From: Amycolatopsis vastitatis
Lineage (GTDB): Bacteria; Actinomycetota; Actinomycetes; Mycobacteriales; Pseudonocardiaceae
DNA length: 64,000 nt
Direction: 5' to 3'
NCBI RefSeq assembly: GCF_002234595.1
Contig: NZ_NMUL01000047.1
Span: 62,001-126,000, forward strand
Shown: positions 26,721 to 35,259 of the stretch, one piece after another
Position numbering within the stretch: position 1 is the first letter of the stretch
Layout of the letters: every line of letters starts with the position of its first letter
The notes under the pieces: generated by a model
What the model saw: only the letters and a program-made list of their open reading frames with translations
Database searches by the model: none
What the model was told of the DNA's origin: nothing
Translations under genes and position numbers: made by a program

Positions 26721-27260
26721 CGACTACCTCCCATGACCAACCATCGCCGGTAGGCGTTGCCCCCGACACAGGGGCTAGGTTAGGGCAGGAAGATATCCCT
26801 CTCGCCCGTCTTGTGCACAGGCGGCCTCACTACTCTGTGTCCACATCGTGACGATCGCAACCGACACGAATTGCACGAAAAGGCGAACGATGTTTCCCCG
26901 TGGCCCGCTGCTGGTCACGCAGCGATGCTAAGTATCGGCGTACGTGCTGCGAATGGGTGACAGCAATGTTTCACCGGTATGTCATCGCCTATTTCGGCGA
27001 CCGGACGGTGGCCGGTTTCCCGGTGACCGGCTGTTCACTCTGACGGGGTCGCGGGGGAGCGGGCACCGCCGTAGGGATGCACCTTACGTCCGGTTCGGCT
27101 CGCCGAGCGGACCGCCCCCTTGTTCAGGTCTGCCCGAAAGGCCATCCGGCCGGACCCGGCTGTCACAACCAACGGTTGTCGTGGCCGCCGGAACGGCTGT
27201 TGGACCCGCACCCCGCCCCGGCGGTTCGCTGGAAGCAGCCGAAAGACAGGGAGAGACGAG
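26721..27260. other. intergenic region upstream of livK and the hydrolase gene
   Basis: Two diverging transcripts must start here. The sequence is AT-richer than its surroundings in 26800-26990, which fits promoter DNA, but no promoter box is clear enough to place. No gene is seen; the plus-strand frames at 26944-27382 lack coding character. Confidence 0.45.
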
Positions 27261-28031
27261 ATGGGCGAGATGGTCGAGGGTGTTGCCGCGGGGGTGCCGT
27301 TCGTGGCGGTACCGCCGGCGGACCCGGACGCGCCGGCGGCGCTGGTGGCGGGCTGGCACCTGATGGACGTGCCGGCCAGTGAGCGGGCGATGGCCGAGGC
27401 CGTGCCGATGGCGGGTCTCCAGGCGTGGCGCGTGTACTTCGGGCTGCCGCTTTCCGGGGCGCGGCTGCCCGAAGGCGGTTACGACGAGGTCTTCCGGCGC
27501 GCGAGCGAAGACGCCGTCCTGAACGTCTTCGGGCCGGTGACCGAGCAGGCGGCGGGCGAGTTCCCGGCCGCGCTGGCCGAACTGCGTGACCGCCTGCCGG
27601 GCGCGACCGGGCCGCTCGGGGTGTTCGGCGGCTCGGCGGGGGCGATCGTGGCGCTGGAAGTGCTGGCGCGCGGGGACGCCGGGATCGCGGCCGGTGCGGT
27701 GGCCAGCCCGGTCGTCCAGCTCGCGCCGATGATCGCCGCCAACGAGCGGCGCTTCGGAGTGACCTACACCTGGACCGAGCGGTCCCGCGCGGTCGCGGCG
27801 CGCCACGACTACGTGGACCGGGCCGCCGAGCTGACCGCGCCGCTGCTGCTGGTCGCCGGGGCGGACGACGACGTCGCCGTGCGGGAGCCGGCGCAGGCGC
27901 TGCGCGACAAGGTGGGCGCCGAGCTGGTCACGGTCGACGGGATGGCGCACGAGTTCCCGCCGGGGACGCCGGCCGCGGCCCGCGTCGACGCGGCGTTCAC
28001 CGAGTGGTTCGCGCGGCGGTTGCGAGGCTGA
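27261..28031 (+). CDS. alpha/beta hydrolase
   Basis: The 256-residue protein starts at ATG 27261 behind GAGAGACGAG. The nucleophile elbow is GVFGGSAGAIVALEVL (about residues 120-135, G-G-S-A-G with Ser as nucleophile), the acid region is LLLVAGADDDVAVREPAQAL (about Asp 197-200), and the base is His in DGMAHEFPPG (about 233). All three catalytic positions are present, so it should be an esterase or similar hydrolase; the substrate is unknown. Its 3' end overlaps the convergent LysR gene by 35 bases. Confidence 0.85.
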   Translation: MGEMVEGVAAGVPFVAVPPADPDAPAALVAGWHLMDVPASERAMAEAVPMAGLQAWRVYFGLPLSGARLPEGGYDEVFRRASEDAVLNVFGPVTEQAAGEFPAALAELRDRLPGATGPLGVFGGSAGAIVALEVLARGDAGIAAGAVASPVVQLAPMIAANERRFGVTYTWTERSRAVAARHDYVDRAAELTAPLLLVAGADDDVAVREPAQALRDKVGAELVTVDGMAHEFPPGTPAAARVDAAFTEWFARRLRG

Positions 28032-28968
28032 CGTCGTCGGCCGGCAGCCAGGCGTGCTCCGGGTCGTAGGCGCACCAGTCCTCCTCGCGGCTGGTGCGCC
28101 CGGCGACGGCCAGCAGCCGCCGCAGCGCCGGGTGCGCCTTCCCGCGCCGCCAGACCAGCGACCACGGGAACAACGGCGACGGCTCGAACGGCAGGACCTT
28201 CAGGTTGAGGTCGGGCGCCAGCTCCATGTCGGCGCCGGCGAGCGTGACGCGCCGCTTGCCGTACCGCGTCTGCTCGAGCGTGTGCCGCAGGTCGTAGCTG
28301 ACGCCGGAGTCGTCGATCGGCACACCGGACGCCTCGCACAGCTCCTTCAGGTAGGACAGCCATTCGGCGGGGCCGCTGAGCCCGGGCAGCCAGATCCCGT
28401 CGGCGCGCAGCTCCTCGAGCCGCAGCACGTCCTGCACGGCCAGCGGGTGCTCCGGCGCGAGCAGGGCGACCAGCGGCTCGAGCCGGACCGGACGGTGCTC
28501 CAGCTCGTCCGGCAGCGGCCGCCCGCAGCCGGACACCCGGCCGAAGGCGGCGTCGAGCTCGCCGGAGAGCAGCGGGTCGATGGCGTTGGCGAACCCGCGG
28601 CCGGCGACGCGGTCGATGCGCAGCCCCGGCTCGTGCGCGGCGAGCCGCCGGAGCAGGTACATCGGGGAGAGCCGGTGGTCGACGAGGTCGAGGCGCAGCG
28701 GCCGGTCCTCGGCACCCATCGCGGCCACCGCGGCGTCGGCCACCCGCACCAGCTCGCGCGCGTGCGGGAGGAACCGCTCGCCGTCGGCGGTCAGCTCGAC
28801 CGAGCGGGGCGTGCGCAGGAACACCGGCGTGCCGAGCGCGTCTTCGAGCTTCCGGATCCGCTTCGACAACGCCTGCTGGGTGAGGAACAACGACTGGGCG
28901 GCCCGCCCGAAGTGCCGCTGCTCCGCGGTCACCACGAACGCCCGGACCTGGGCGACGTCGAGGTCCAC
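27997..28968 (-). CDS. LysR-family transcriptional regulator
   Basis: The 323-residue regulator begins with the winged helix-turn-helix VRAFVVTAEQRHFGRAAQSL and TQQALSKRIRKLEDALGTPV (residues 8-50), which binds DNA. The effector-binding part is of the LysR substrate type, poorly conserved (GRVSGCGRPLPDELEHRPVR). The start is ATG 28968. It lies 5 bases after the thioesterase gene on the same strand, so they probably share a transcript, and it converges on the hydrolase gene with a 35-base overlap. Confidence 0.9.
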   Translation of the reverse strand: MDLDVAQVRAFVVTAEQRHFGRAAQSLFLTQQALSKRIRKLEDALGTPVFLRTPRSVELTADGERFLPHARELVRVADAAVAAMGAEDRPLRLDLVDHRLSPMYLLRRLAAHEPGLRIDRVAGRGFANAIDPLLSGELDAAFGRVSGCGRPLPDELEHRPVRLEPLVALLAPEHPLAVQDVLRLEELRADGIWLPGLSGPAEWLSYLKELCEASGVPIDDSGVSYDLRHTLEQTRYGKRRVTLAGADMELAPDLNLKVLPFEPSPLFPWSLVWRRGKAHPALRRLLAVAGRTSREEDWCAYDPEHAWLPADDVSLATAARTTR

Positions 28969-28973
28969 GAGGC

Positions 28974-29414
28974 TCAGGCGCCCGGCGGGCGGTCCCGGAC
29001 CACGCAGGTGAGCCGGGCGGTGCAGGTGCGGCGGCCCTCGTCGTCGGTCAGCACGATCTCCGCGGTGATGGTGCCGCGGCCGACGTGCAGCGGCGTCGCC
29101 ACGCCGGTGACGGTGCCCGACCGGACGGCCCGGTGGTGCGTGCAGGACAGCTCCAGCCCCATCGCCGCGCGGTCCGGGCCCGCGTTGAGCGCGGCGACCG
29201 TCGACCCCAGCGCCTCGGCGAGCACGGCGTTGGCGCCACCGTGCAGCAGGCCGTACGGCTGGAGGTTGCCCTCGACCGGGATCGTGCCGACCACGCGTTC
29301 CGCGGTGGCTTCCAGGAGCTTCATGCCGACCTTGTCGTTCAGCTGCTGGTCCGCGGCGGCCGGGTCGATACCGGCGTAGTTGTCGACCGCGACGTCTGCG
29401 GCGCGTTCGGTCAC
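28974..29414 (-). CDS. PaaI-family hotdog-fold thioesterase
   Basis: The 146-residue protein is a single hotdog domain that probably cleaves acyl-CoA thioesters. The motif is QPYGLLHGGANAVLAEALGS (His-Gly-Gly-x-x-x-x-x-x-E at about 59-75), with CTHHRAVRSGTVTGVATPLH after it. Length and motif agree with the PaaI/YbgC group of actinobacteria. It is divergent from polA with about 60 bases between, so the promoters of the two are close. ATG 29414. Confidence 0.88.
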   Translation of the reverse strand: MTERAADVAVDNYAGIDPAAADQQLNDKVGMKLLEATAERVVGTIPVEGNLQPYGLLHGGANAVLAEALGSTVAALNAGPDRAAMGLELSCTHHRAVRSGTVTGVATPLHVGRGTITAEIVLTDDEGRRTCTARLTCVVRDRPPGA

Positions 29415-29476
29415 GCAGTGCTCCTCTTCCTATGCGACACGTAAGAGTGTCGGACCCTCAGCCTAGACTCGGCGCC

Positions 29477-32218
29477 GTGAGCCCGAGTGAGAAGACGACC
29501 GTTGCCAACGCCACAGGAAACACCAGCCTCGCCGAGCGGCCGAAGCTGCTGCTGATCGACGGCCATTCGATGGCCTACCGCGCGTTCTTCGCGCTGCCTG
29601 CGGAGAACTTCAAGACGAAGACCGGGCAGGTGACGAACGCCGTCTTCGGCTTCACCTCGATGCTCATCAACCTGCTGCGCGACGAAGCACCGTCCCACCT
29701 GGCGGTGGCGTTCGACCTCTCGCGCAAGACTTTCCGCTCGGAGACCTACGCCGAGTACAAGGCGAACCGCAGCACGACGCCGGACGAGTTCCGCGGCCAG
29801 GTGGACCTCGTCAAGGAGGTCCTCGACGTGCTCGGCATCCCGTCGCTGGTGAAGGAGAACTTCGAGGCCGACGACATCATCGCCACGCTCACCACGCAGG
29901 CGACGGCGGACGGCTTCGACGTCCTGATCTGTACCGGCGACCGCGACGCGCTGCAGCTGGTCACCGAGCAGGTCACCGTGCTGTACCCGAAGCGCGGCGT
30001 CTCGGAGATGACCCGGTTCACCCCGGACGCCGTCGAGGAGAAGTACGGGCTCACGCCGCGGCAGTACCCGGACTTCGCCGCGCTGCGCGGCGACCCCTCG
30101 GACAACCTGCCGAGCATCCCCGGCGTCGGCGAGAAGACCGCGGCCAAGTGGATCAAGCAGTTCGGCTCGCTCGACGACCTGATCGACCGGGTCGACGAGG
30201 TCAAGGGCAAGGTCGGCGACGCCCTGCGGGCGCACCTCAGTGCCGTCACCCTGAACCGCCAGCTCACCGAGCTGATCCGCGACGTCGAGCTGGACGTCGC
30301 CCCGGCCGGGCTGGAGCTGCGCCCGTGGGACCGCGAGGCGGTGCACGCGCTGTTCGACGAGCTGGAGTTCCGCGTGCTGCGGGACAGGCTGTTCGCGACG
30401 CTGCAGAGCGCCGAGCCGGAGGCCGACGAAGGCTTCGAGGTGTCTGGCGACGCGCTCGCGCCCGGTGCGCTGGGCGCGTGGCTCGCCGCGCACGCGGGCG
30501 AGGGCCGTCCGGTGGCGCTGGCCTTCCGCACGGTGGGCGCCTCGGTCCGGTCCGACCTGCGCGCGGTCGCCTTCGCGGCGGCTGACGGCGAAGGCGCGTA
30601 CGTCGACGTCACGGCGATGGACCAGGCCGACGACGCGGCGCTGGCCGCGTGGTTCGCCGACCCGAAGATCCGCAAGACCGGCCACGACCTCAAGGTCCCG
30701 CTCCACGCGATCCGCGCCCGCGGCTGGGCGCTGGCCGGGATCGAGATGGACACCGCGCTGGCGGCGTACCTCGTGCGGCCCGGGCAGCGCACCTTCGAGC
30801 TGGACGACCTCGCGCTGCGCTACCTGCACCGCGAGCTGCGCTCGGAGACCGACGGCGGCGACGGCCAGCTGTCGCTGCTCGACGGCGGCGCGGAAGGCCT
30901 GGAGCAGAAGGAAATCCAGGAAGAACTGGTCAAGGCCCGCGCGATCTTCGAGCTGGCCGGCGCGCTCGAGAAGGAGCTGGAGCAGATCGGCGGCGCGAAG
31001 CTGCTCGCCGAGCTGGAGCTGCCGCTGCTGGAAGTCATCACCGAGCTGGAGATCGCCGGCGTCGCCGTCGACCTCGAGCAGCTGACTTCGCTGGAAGCGC
31101 ACTACCTTTCGCGCGTGACGCAGGCCGCCGAAGCGGCGTACGAGGTGATCGGCAAGCAGATCAACCTCGGCTCGCCGAAGCAGCTGCAGGTCGTGCTGTT
31201 CGACGAGCTCGGCATGCCGAAGACCAAACGCACCAAGACCGGCTACACCACCGACGCCGAGGCGCTGCAGGGTCTGTTCGAGAAGACCGAGCACCCGTTC
31301 CTGCAGCACATGCTGGAGCACCGCGACGCGACCAAGCTGCGCACCACCGTGGAGGGGCTGATCAAGTCCGTCGCCGACGACGGGCGCATCCACACCACGC
31401 TGCTGCAGACGATCGCGGCCACCGGGCGGCTTTCCTCGACCGAGCCGAACCTGCAGAACATCCCGGTCCGCACCGAGGAAGGCCGCCGCATCCGCGATGC
31501 CTTCGTCGTCGGCGCGGGCTACACGGAGCTCATGACCGCGGACTACAGCCAGATCGAGATGCGGATCATGGCGCACCTCTCGAAGGACGAGGGGCTCATC
31601 GAGGCGTTCAACAGCGGCGAGGACCTGCACACCTTCGTGGCGTCGCGGGCGTTCTCGCTGCCGCCGGAGGAGATCACGCCCGAGCTGCGCTACCGCGTCA
31701 AGGCGATGTCGTACGGTCTCGCGTACGGGTTGTCGGCGTATGGGCTGTCGCAGCAGCTGCGGATCTCCACCGAAGAGGCCAAGGCCCAGATGGAGGCGTA
31801 CTTCGCCCGCTTCGGCGGCATCAGCGACTACCTCCACTCGGTGGTCGGCGAAGCGGCGAAGTGCGGCTACACGGAGACGATCTTCGGCCGCCGCCGCTAC
31901 CTGCCGGACCTCAACAGCGACAACCGCCAGCGCCGCGAGATGGCCGAGCGGATGGCGCTGAACGCCCCGATCCAGGGCAGCGCGGCCGACATCATCAAGG
32001 TCGCGATGCTCAACGTCCACCGGGCGCTGGTCGAGGCGAAGCTGAAGAGCCGGATCCTGCTGCAGGTCCACGACGAACTCGTGCTCGAGGTCGCCGACGG
32101 CGAGCGGGACGAGCTGGAGAAGCTCGTGCGCCAGGGCATGGGCTCGGCGTACGACCTCGCGGTGCCGCTGGAGGTTTCGGTCGGCTACGGCCGGTCCTGG
32201 AACGACGCCGCGCACTGA
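29477..32218 (+). CDS. polA: DNA polymerase I, without working proofreading site
   Basis: The 913-residue enzyme fills gaps and removes RNA primers. The 5'-3' exonuclease (about 20-310) has LLLIDGHSMAYRAFFAL, CTGDRDALQLV and GDPSDNLPSIPGVGEKTAAK. The middle domain (about 330-520) has the fold of a 3'-5' exonuclease, but the first motif reads PVALAFRTVGAS and lacks the acidic metal ligands, so it is inactive, as in other actinobacterial Pol I. The polymerase has motif A TADYSQIEMRIMAHL (about 688), the O helix RYRVKAMSYGLAYGLSAYG (about 738) and motif C LLQVHDELVLEVADGE (about 863). I start at GTG 29477; a -10-like TAGACT at 29464-29469 would make the transcript almost leaderless. ATG 29432 is in frame but has no ribosome site. 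Confidence 0.95.
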   Translation: MSPSEKTTVANATGNTSLAERPKLLLIDGHSMAYRAFFALPAENFKTKTGQVTNAVFGFTSMLINLLRDEAPSHLAVAFDLSRKTFRSETYAEYKANRSTTPDEFRGQVDLVKEVLDVLGIPSLVKENFEADDIIATLTTQATADGFDVLICTGDRDALQLVTEQVTVLYPKRGVSEMTRFTPDAVEEKYGLTPRQYPDFAALRGDPSDNLPSIPGVGEKTAAKWIKQFGSLDDLIDRVDEVKGKVGDALRAHLSAVTLNRQLTELIRDVELDVAPAGLELRPWDREAVHALFDELEFRVLRDRLFATLQSAEPEADEGFEVSGDALAPGALGAWLAAHAGEGRPVALAFRTVGASVRSDLRAVAFAAADGEGAYVDVTAMDQADDAALAAWFADPKIRKTGHDLKVPLHAIRARGWALAGIEMDTALAAYLVRPGQRTFELDDLALRYLHRELRSETDGGDGQLSLLDGGAEGLEQKEIQEELVKARAIFELAGALEKELEQIGGAKLLAELELPLLEVITELEIAGVAVDLEQLTSLEAHYLSRVTQAAEAAYEVIGKQINLGSPKQLQVVLFDELGMPKTKRTKTGYTTDAEALQGLFEKTEHPFLQHMLEHRDATKLRTTVEGLIKSVADDGRIHTTLLQTIAATGRLSSTEPNLQNIPVRTEEGRRIRDAFVVGAGYTELMTADYSQIEMRIMAHLSKDEGLIEAFNSGEDLHTFVASRAFSLPPEEITPELRYRVKAMSYGLAYGLSAYGLSQQLRISTEEAKAQMEAYFARFGGISDYLHSVVGEAAKCGYTETIFGRRRYLPDLNSDNRQRREMAERMALNAPIQGSAADIIKVAMLNVHRALVEAKLKSRILLQVHDELVLEVADGERDELEKLVRQGMGSAYDLAVPLEVSVGYGRSWNDAAH

Positions 32219-32231
32219 CCGGCTGCCTACT

Positions 32232-32267
32232 CAGCGCCACGACCCGGATCACCGGGTCGTGGCGCTG
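32232..32267 (+). terminator. terminator of polA
   Basis: CAGCGCCACGACCCGG and CCGGGTCGTGGCGCTG form a perfect 16-bp stem around ATCA, 14 bases after the polA stop. There is no T-run, which is common for actinobacterial terminators. Confidence 0.85.
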
Positions 32268-32320
32268 AAGTACTCGGGCGGACGTCGTCGGGGCCGGTCG
32301 CCGCGGCGATGCTGGGAGCC

Positions 32321-32845
32321 ATGGCCAGTGACTTCCAGCGGCGCAAGATTTCCCGCGTCTTCGGTGCCATGGACGCCGACCACGACGGCTACCTCACCGA
32401 GTCCGATTTCCGGGCCCTCACGGCGAGGTGGCTCGATCTCCGCGGCACGGACGCCGGCACACCGGAAGGGGAGCGGCTCGCCGCGATCATGATGGGCTGG
32501 TGGGCCACCCTGGACGAAGCCGCCGGCCGTGGCGGCAAGGTGACGCTCGACCAGGTGCTCGGAGTCGTCGACGAACTCCCGAAGATGCCGGGCGCCGTCA
32601 CCGGCACGGCCGCCGCCATGTTCGAAGCCGTGGACGAAAACGGCGACGGTGTCATCTCCGCCGCCGAGTACCACCGCATGATCGAGGCCTGGGGCGGTGA
32701 CACTCCAGGCGGCGGAGTCTTCGCCCATCTCGATCTCGACGGCGACGGCCGCCTCTCCCGCGACGAGTTCACCGGGCACTGGTACGAGTTCTGGGCGGGC
32801 GACGACCCCGCCGCTCCCGGCAGCTGGGTGTTCGGGCGCGTCTGA
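32321..32845 (+). CDS. EF-hand calcium-binding protein (calerythrin-like)
   Basis: The 174-residue protein carries three EF-hand loops: DADHDGYLTESDF (about 18-30), DENGDGVISAAEY (about 105-117) and DLDGDGRLSRDEF (about 139-151), with the acidic residues at loop positions 1, 3, 5 and 12; a fourth degenerate hand lies near residues 50-65. This is the layout of calerythrin-type bacterial sarcoplasmic-like proteins that bind Ca2+ as a buffer or signal. ATG 32321 follows GGGAG; ATG 32309 is an alternative. It is monocistronic. Confidence 0.92.
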   Translation: MASDFQRRKISRVFGAMDADHDGYLTESDFRALTARWLDLRGTDAGTPEGERLAAIMMGWWATLDEAAGRGGKVTLDQVLGVVDELPKMPGAVTGTAAAMFEAVDENGDGVISAAEYHRMIEAWGGDTPGGGVFAHLDLDGDGRLSRDEFTGHWYEFWAGDDPAAPGSWVFGRV

Positions 32846-32861
32846 TTACTCGTCTGTGCGC

Positions 32862-32901
32862 AACGCCGTTCGGCGTTCCGACGAACGGAGGACTCCGTTC
32901 G
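32862..32901 (+). terminator. double inverted repeat after the EF-hand gene
   Basis: AACGCCG/CGGCGTT (32862-32877) and CGAACGGAG/CTCCGTTCG (32882-32901) are two small palindromes that also share CGTTCGG-type arms. They form a probable terminator. Confidence 0.55.
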
Positions 32902-32971
32902 GGTGAGCCATTACCGCTGGGTAGGGAGGTCGGCGCCCACTCCCCGGCGATCACGGCGTAGGGTCCGCCGA

Positions 32972-34573
32972 ATGGGGTTCGAGCGTGAGCGACGACGCTG
33001 GCGGGTCCGGCTGCACGACGAACTCGGCCGGGTGTGCGGCGCGGGCACGGTACTCGACGAGTACCACGTGCTCACCAGCGCGCACGTCGTCGAGACCGCC
33101 GGAGGTCCGCGAGCCGCGCTGAGCGTCGACTTCGTCGGCCTGGCCGAGGCGATGCCGGGCGCCGCGGCCGTGGTCGAGGGCTGCTGGGTGCCCTCCGACG
33201 GCGGTGGCCACGGCGATCTCGCCCTGCTGCGCCTGGAACGCCCCGAATCCCGGGTGTTCCGCGCTCCACTGCACCGGATGCCCCTCGGCGAGCACCAGCT
33301 CGTCCGCGTCTTCGGCTTCCCGCCGGGTTCGGTCGGCCGCTGGACGCACGCCCGGCTCGGCGGCCCGGAACAGACCGGCGGCGAGTGGGTCCGCCTCTTC
33401 CGCACCGCCGAGGCCGAACCGCTCGGCCCCGGCTTCGGCGGCACGGCGGTGCTGGACGAGGCGACCGGCCACGTCGTCGGCATGGTCGTCGGCAAGGACA
33501 CCGGCACCTGGATGGTGCCCGTCGAGACGATGCTCGGGCACCTGCCGCAGCTCAGCATCTGGACGTCCGGCAGCCCGGCGGTAGACGCCAGCTTCTCGCG
33601 CCCGGTGGGCGAAGCCGTCGACGTCTCCTTCGTGCAGCGCGTGGTCGACTGGTTCGCCAAGGCCGAGCCGGGCACGGTCTGGGTCGTCGACACCGGCGAG
33701 GCCGGTTCGCCCATCGCCGCTGCCCTGCGGTTCGGGATCGTCCTCGCCGACCGGGAACGGTCCCTCGGCGTGCCCGGCCTGCCGCCGGCGCTCGGCCCGA
33801 TGCCGCCGGTCGGCAGCGTGGACCTGGCGGTCGACGCGACCGGCCGCACGGCGGACGCCGTCCGGCACCGGATCGCCGACCGGCTCACCACCGGAGTCGC
33901 GGGCCGCACGCTTGTCGTGGACGCGATCGACGACTCCGCCGAGCCCGACCGGCTCGTCGGCGAGGTGCTCGCCCCGCTGGCCGGGCGCGCGGCCGAGCTC
34001 GGCCTGCGCCTGCTGCTCGGCTTCCGGGAAGAGTCCTCGCCCGGGGTGGCGGCGGTGCGCGCGAGCACGGTCGGGGCTCGCCCGGCCCCGGACGACCTCG
34101 CCGGCCGGCTGGAGGTGCTCACACAGGCGGTGGAGGAACTGGCCGAGATCGAGGCGTACCAGCTGCGCGTGGCGACCCGCTTCACCGGCGTCGCGATGCT
34201 GCCGGCCCGGGCCCAACGGCTGCGGAGCGCGCTGAAGCAGCTGCGCTCGGCGGAGGTCGACGGCGACGCCGAGTGGGTCGAGCGCCACATCGACGGCCAC
34301 GAGCACGCGGTGGCCCCGGCGGTCGAGGACGGCCGCCGCCAGCGCGCGGTGCTGGACGGCCTGGTGGCGCGCCGCGAAGAGCTGCGCGCCCGCCTGGCGG
34401 CCGACAACCAGCTCGCCCGCGAACAGGGCCTGGTGAGCGACCCGGACCTGGAGCAGGCGTACGTCCCGGCGAAGCGGCTGCTGATCGACGGCCCCTGCGA
34501 GCTGACGGCGGCGGCCACGGCGGTCGACAGCTACGCGGCGGCGGTCCGGGCCCGCATCGAGGACCGCGGCTGA
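32972..34573 (+). CDS. trypsin-like fold protein with missing catalytic Ser and a helical tail
   Basis: The 533-residue protein has an N-terminal chymotrypsin-fold domain (1-205). The His is in YHVLTSAHVVETAG, the Asp in HGDLALLRLERPE, but where GFSGxPV is expected it reads LGPGFGGTAVLDE, so the nucleophilic Ser is replaced by Gly and the enzyme is probably inactive. A second region (about 235-385) has a nucleotide-binding shape with a worn P-loop (VWVVDTGEAGSPIAAALRFG, no Lys) and a worn Walker B (LVVDAIDD). The C-terminal 130 residues are helical (LARLAADNQLAREQGL-like). Trypsin-plus-ATPase proteins occur in actinobacterial signalling and conflict systems with effector modules. ATG 32972 was chosen over a longer frame from 32903. 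Confidence 0.82.
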   Translation: MGFERERRRWRVRLHDELGRVCGAGTVLDEYHVLTSAHVVETAGGPRAALSVDFVGLAEAMPGAAAVVEGCWVPSDGGGHGDLALLRLERPESRVFRAPLHRMPLGEHQLVRVFGFPPGSVGRWTHARLGGPEQTGGEWVRLFRTAEAEPLGPGFGGTAVLDEATGHVVGMVVGKDTGTWMVPVETMLGHLPQLSIWTSGSPAVDASFSRPVGEAVDVSFVQRVVDWFAKAEPGTVWVVDTGEAGSPIAAALRFGIVLADRERSLGVPGLPPALGPMPPVGSVDLAVDATGRTADAVRHRIADRLTTGVAGRTLVVDAIDDSAEPDRLVGEVLAPLAGRAAELGLRLLLGFREESSPGVAAVRASTVGARPAPDDLAGRLEVLTQAVEELAEIEAYQLRVATRFTGVAMLPARAQRLRSALKQLRSAEVDGDAEWVERHIDGHEHAVAPAVEDGRRQRAVLDGLVARREELRARLAADNQLAREQGLVSDPDLEQAYVPAKRLLIDGPCELTAAATAVDSYAAAVRARIEDRG

Positions 34574-34686
34574 GCCGAGTTCCGGCGCCGAAACTGTCCG
34601 TGCCAGGCGGTAGCGTGGAAAACGGGGGGCGCCCCCGCGGCCGCATCAGCGACCGCAGCGGATCCCCCCGCTCCGAACGAGTCCGG

Positions 34687-35259
34687 CTAGCGGCGACCCA
34701 GACCGCGGATCAGCACCATCACCGCGTCACGGACCTCCGCCCGCGTCCGCTGCGGCCCGAACACCTGCCAGTCCAGCGCCACCACCAGCATCGTGCCGAA
34801 CAGCCCGGCCGCCGCCGTCGGGATCTCCACTCCCTCCGGCAGCCGCCCGGCCGAGTCCAGCCGCGACAGCTGGTGCTTCACGATCGAGATGATCTCCTCG
34901 CGCAGCAACGACAACGTGCCGTGCCACTGGCCCGGTGTCCGCCACAGCTCGCTCACCAGGATCTGCGAGAACCCCGGGTACTGGGCGATGAACTCCAGCG
35001 TCGTGTCGACCTGCGCTTCGATCACGTCGAGCGGATCCGCATCCGAAACGGCGTCGCGCAGCCGACCGGCCAGCATGTCGACGCCGTATCGCAGCAGCGC
35101 GTCGACCAGGCCGTCCTTCGACCCGAAGTTGTAGTACACCGTGCCCTTCGCGACGCCCGCCGCCGCCGCGATGTCGTCGACCGTCAGGCCCACCAGGCCC
35201 CGGCTCTTCGAGAGCTCCAGGGTGGCCTCGAAGAGCTTCTGCTTCGTCGCGCCGCTCAC
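34687..35259 (-). CDS. TetR-family repressor of the YhgE-type operon
   Basis: The 190-residue protein has the TetR helix-turn-helix at residues 5-50 (KLFEATLELSKSRGLVGLTV, then AGVAKGTVYYNFGSKDGL). The C-terminal ligand domain is of the type found next to YhgE/Pip exporters. The start is GTG 35259, overlapping the stop of the exporter gene by 4 bases (GTGA), so it is the last gene of the operon 37867-34687. The operon carries a perfect palindrome upstream (37888-37915), which is most likely its own operator. A longer frame from 35661 is antisense to the exporter and is rejected. Confidence 0.9.
   Translation of the reverse strand: MSGATKQKLFEATLELSKSRGLVGLTVDDIAAAAGVAKGTVYYNFGSKDGLVDALLRYGVDMLAGRLRDAVSDADPLDVIEAQVDTTLEFIAQYPGFSQILVSELWRTPGQWHGTLSLLREEIISIVKHQLSRLDSAGRLPEGVEIPTAAAGLFGTMLVVALDWQVFGPQRTRAEVRDAVMVLIRGLGRR

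Noticed and set aside
29411..32215. Long open frame of 934 residues on the minus strand over polA
   Set aside because: It is antisense to a clear polA gene, has biased low-complexity composition (Asp/Val/Leu/Arg) and no ribosome site; such frames are common in GC-rich DNA.
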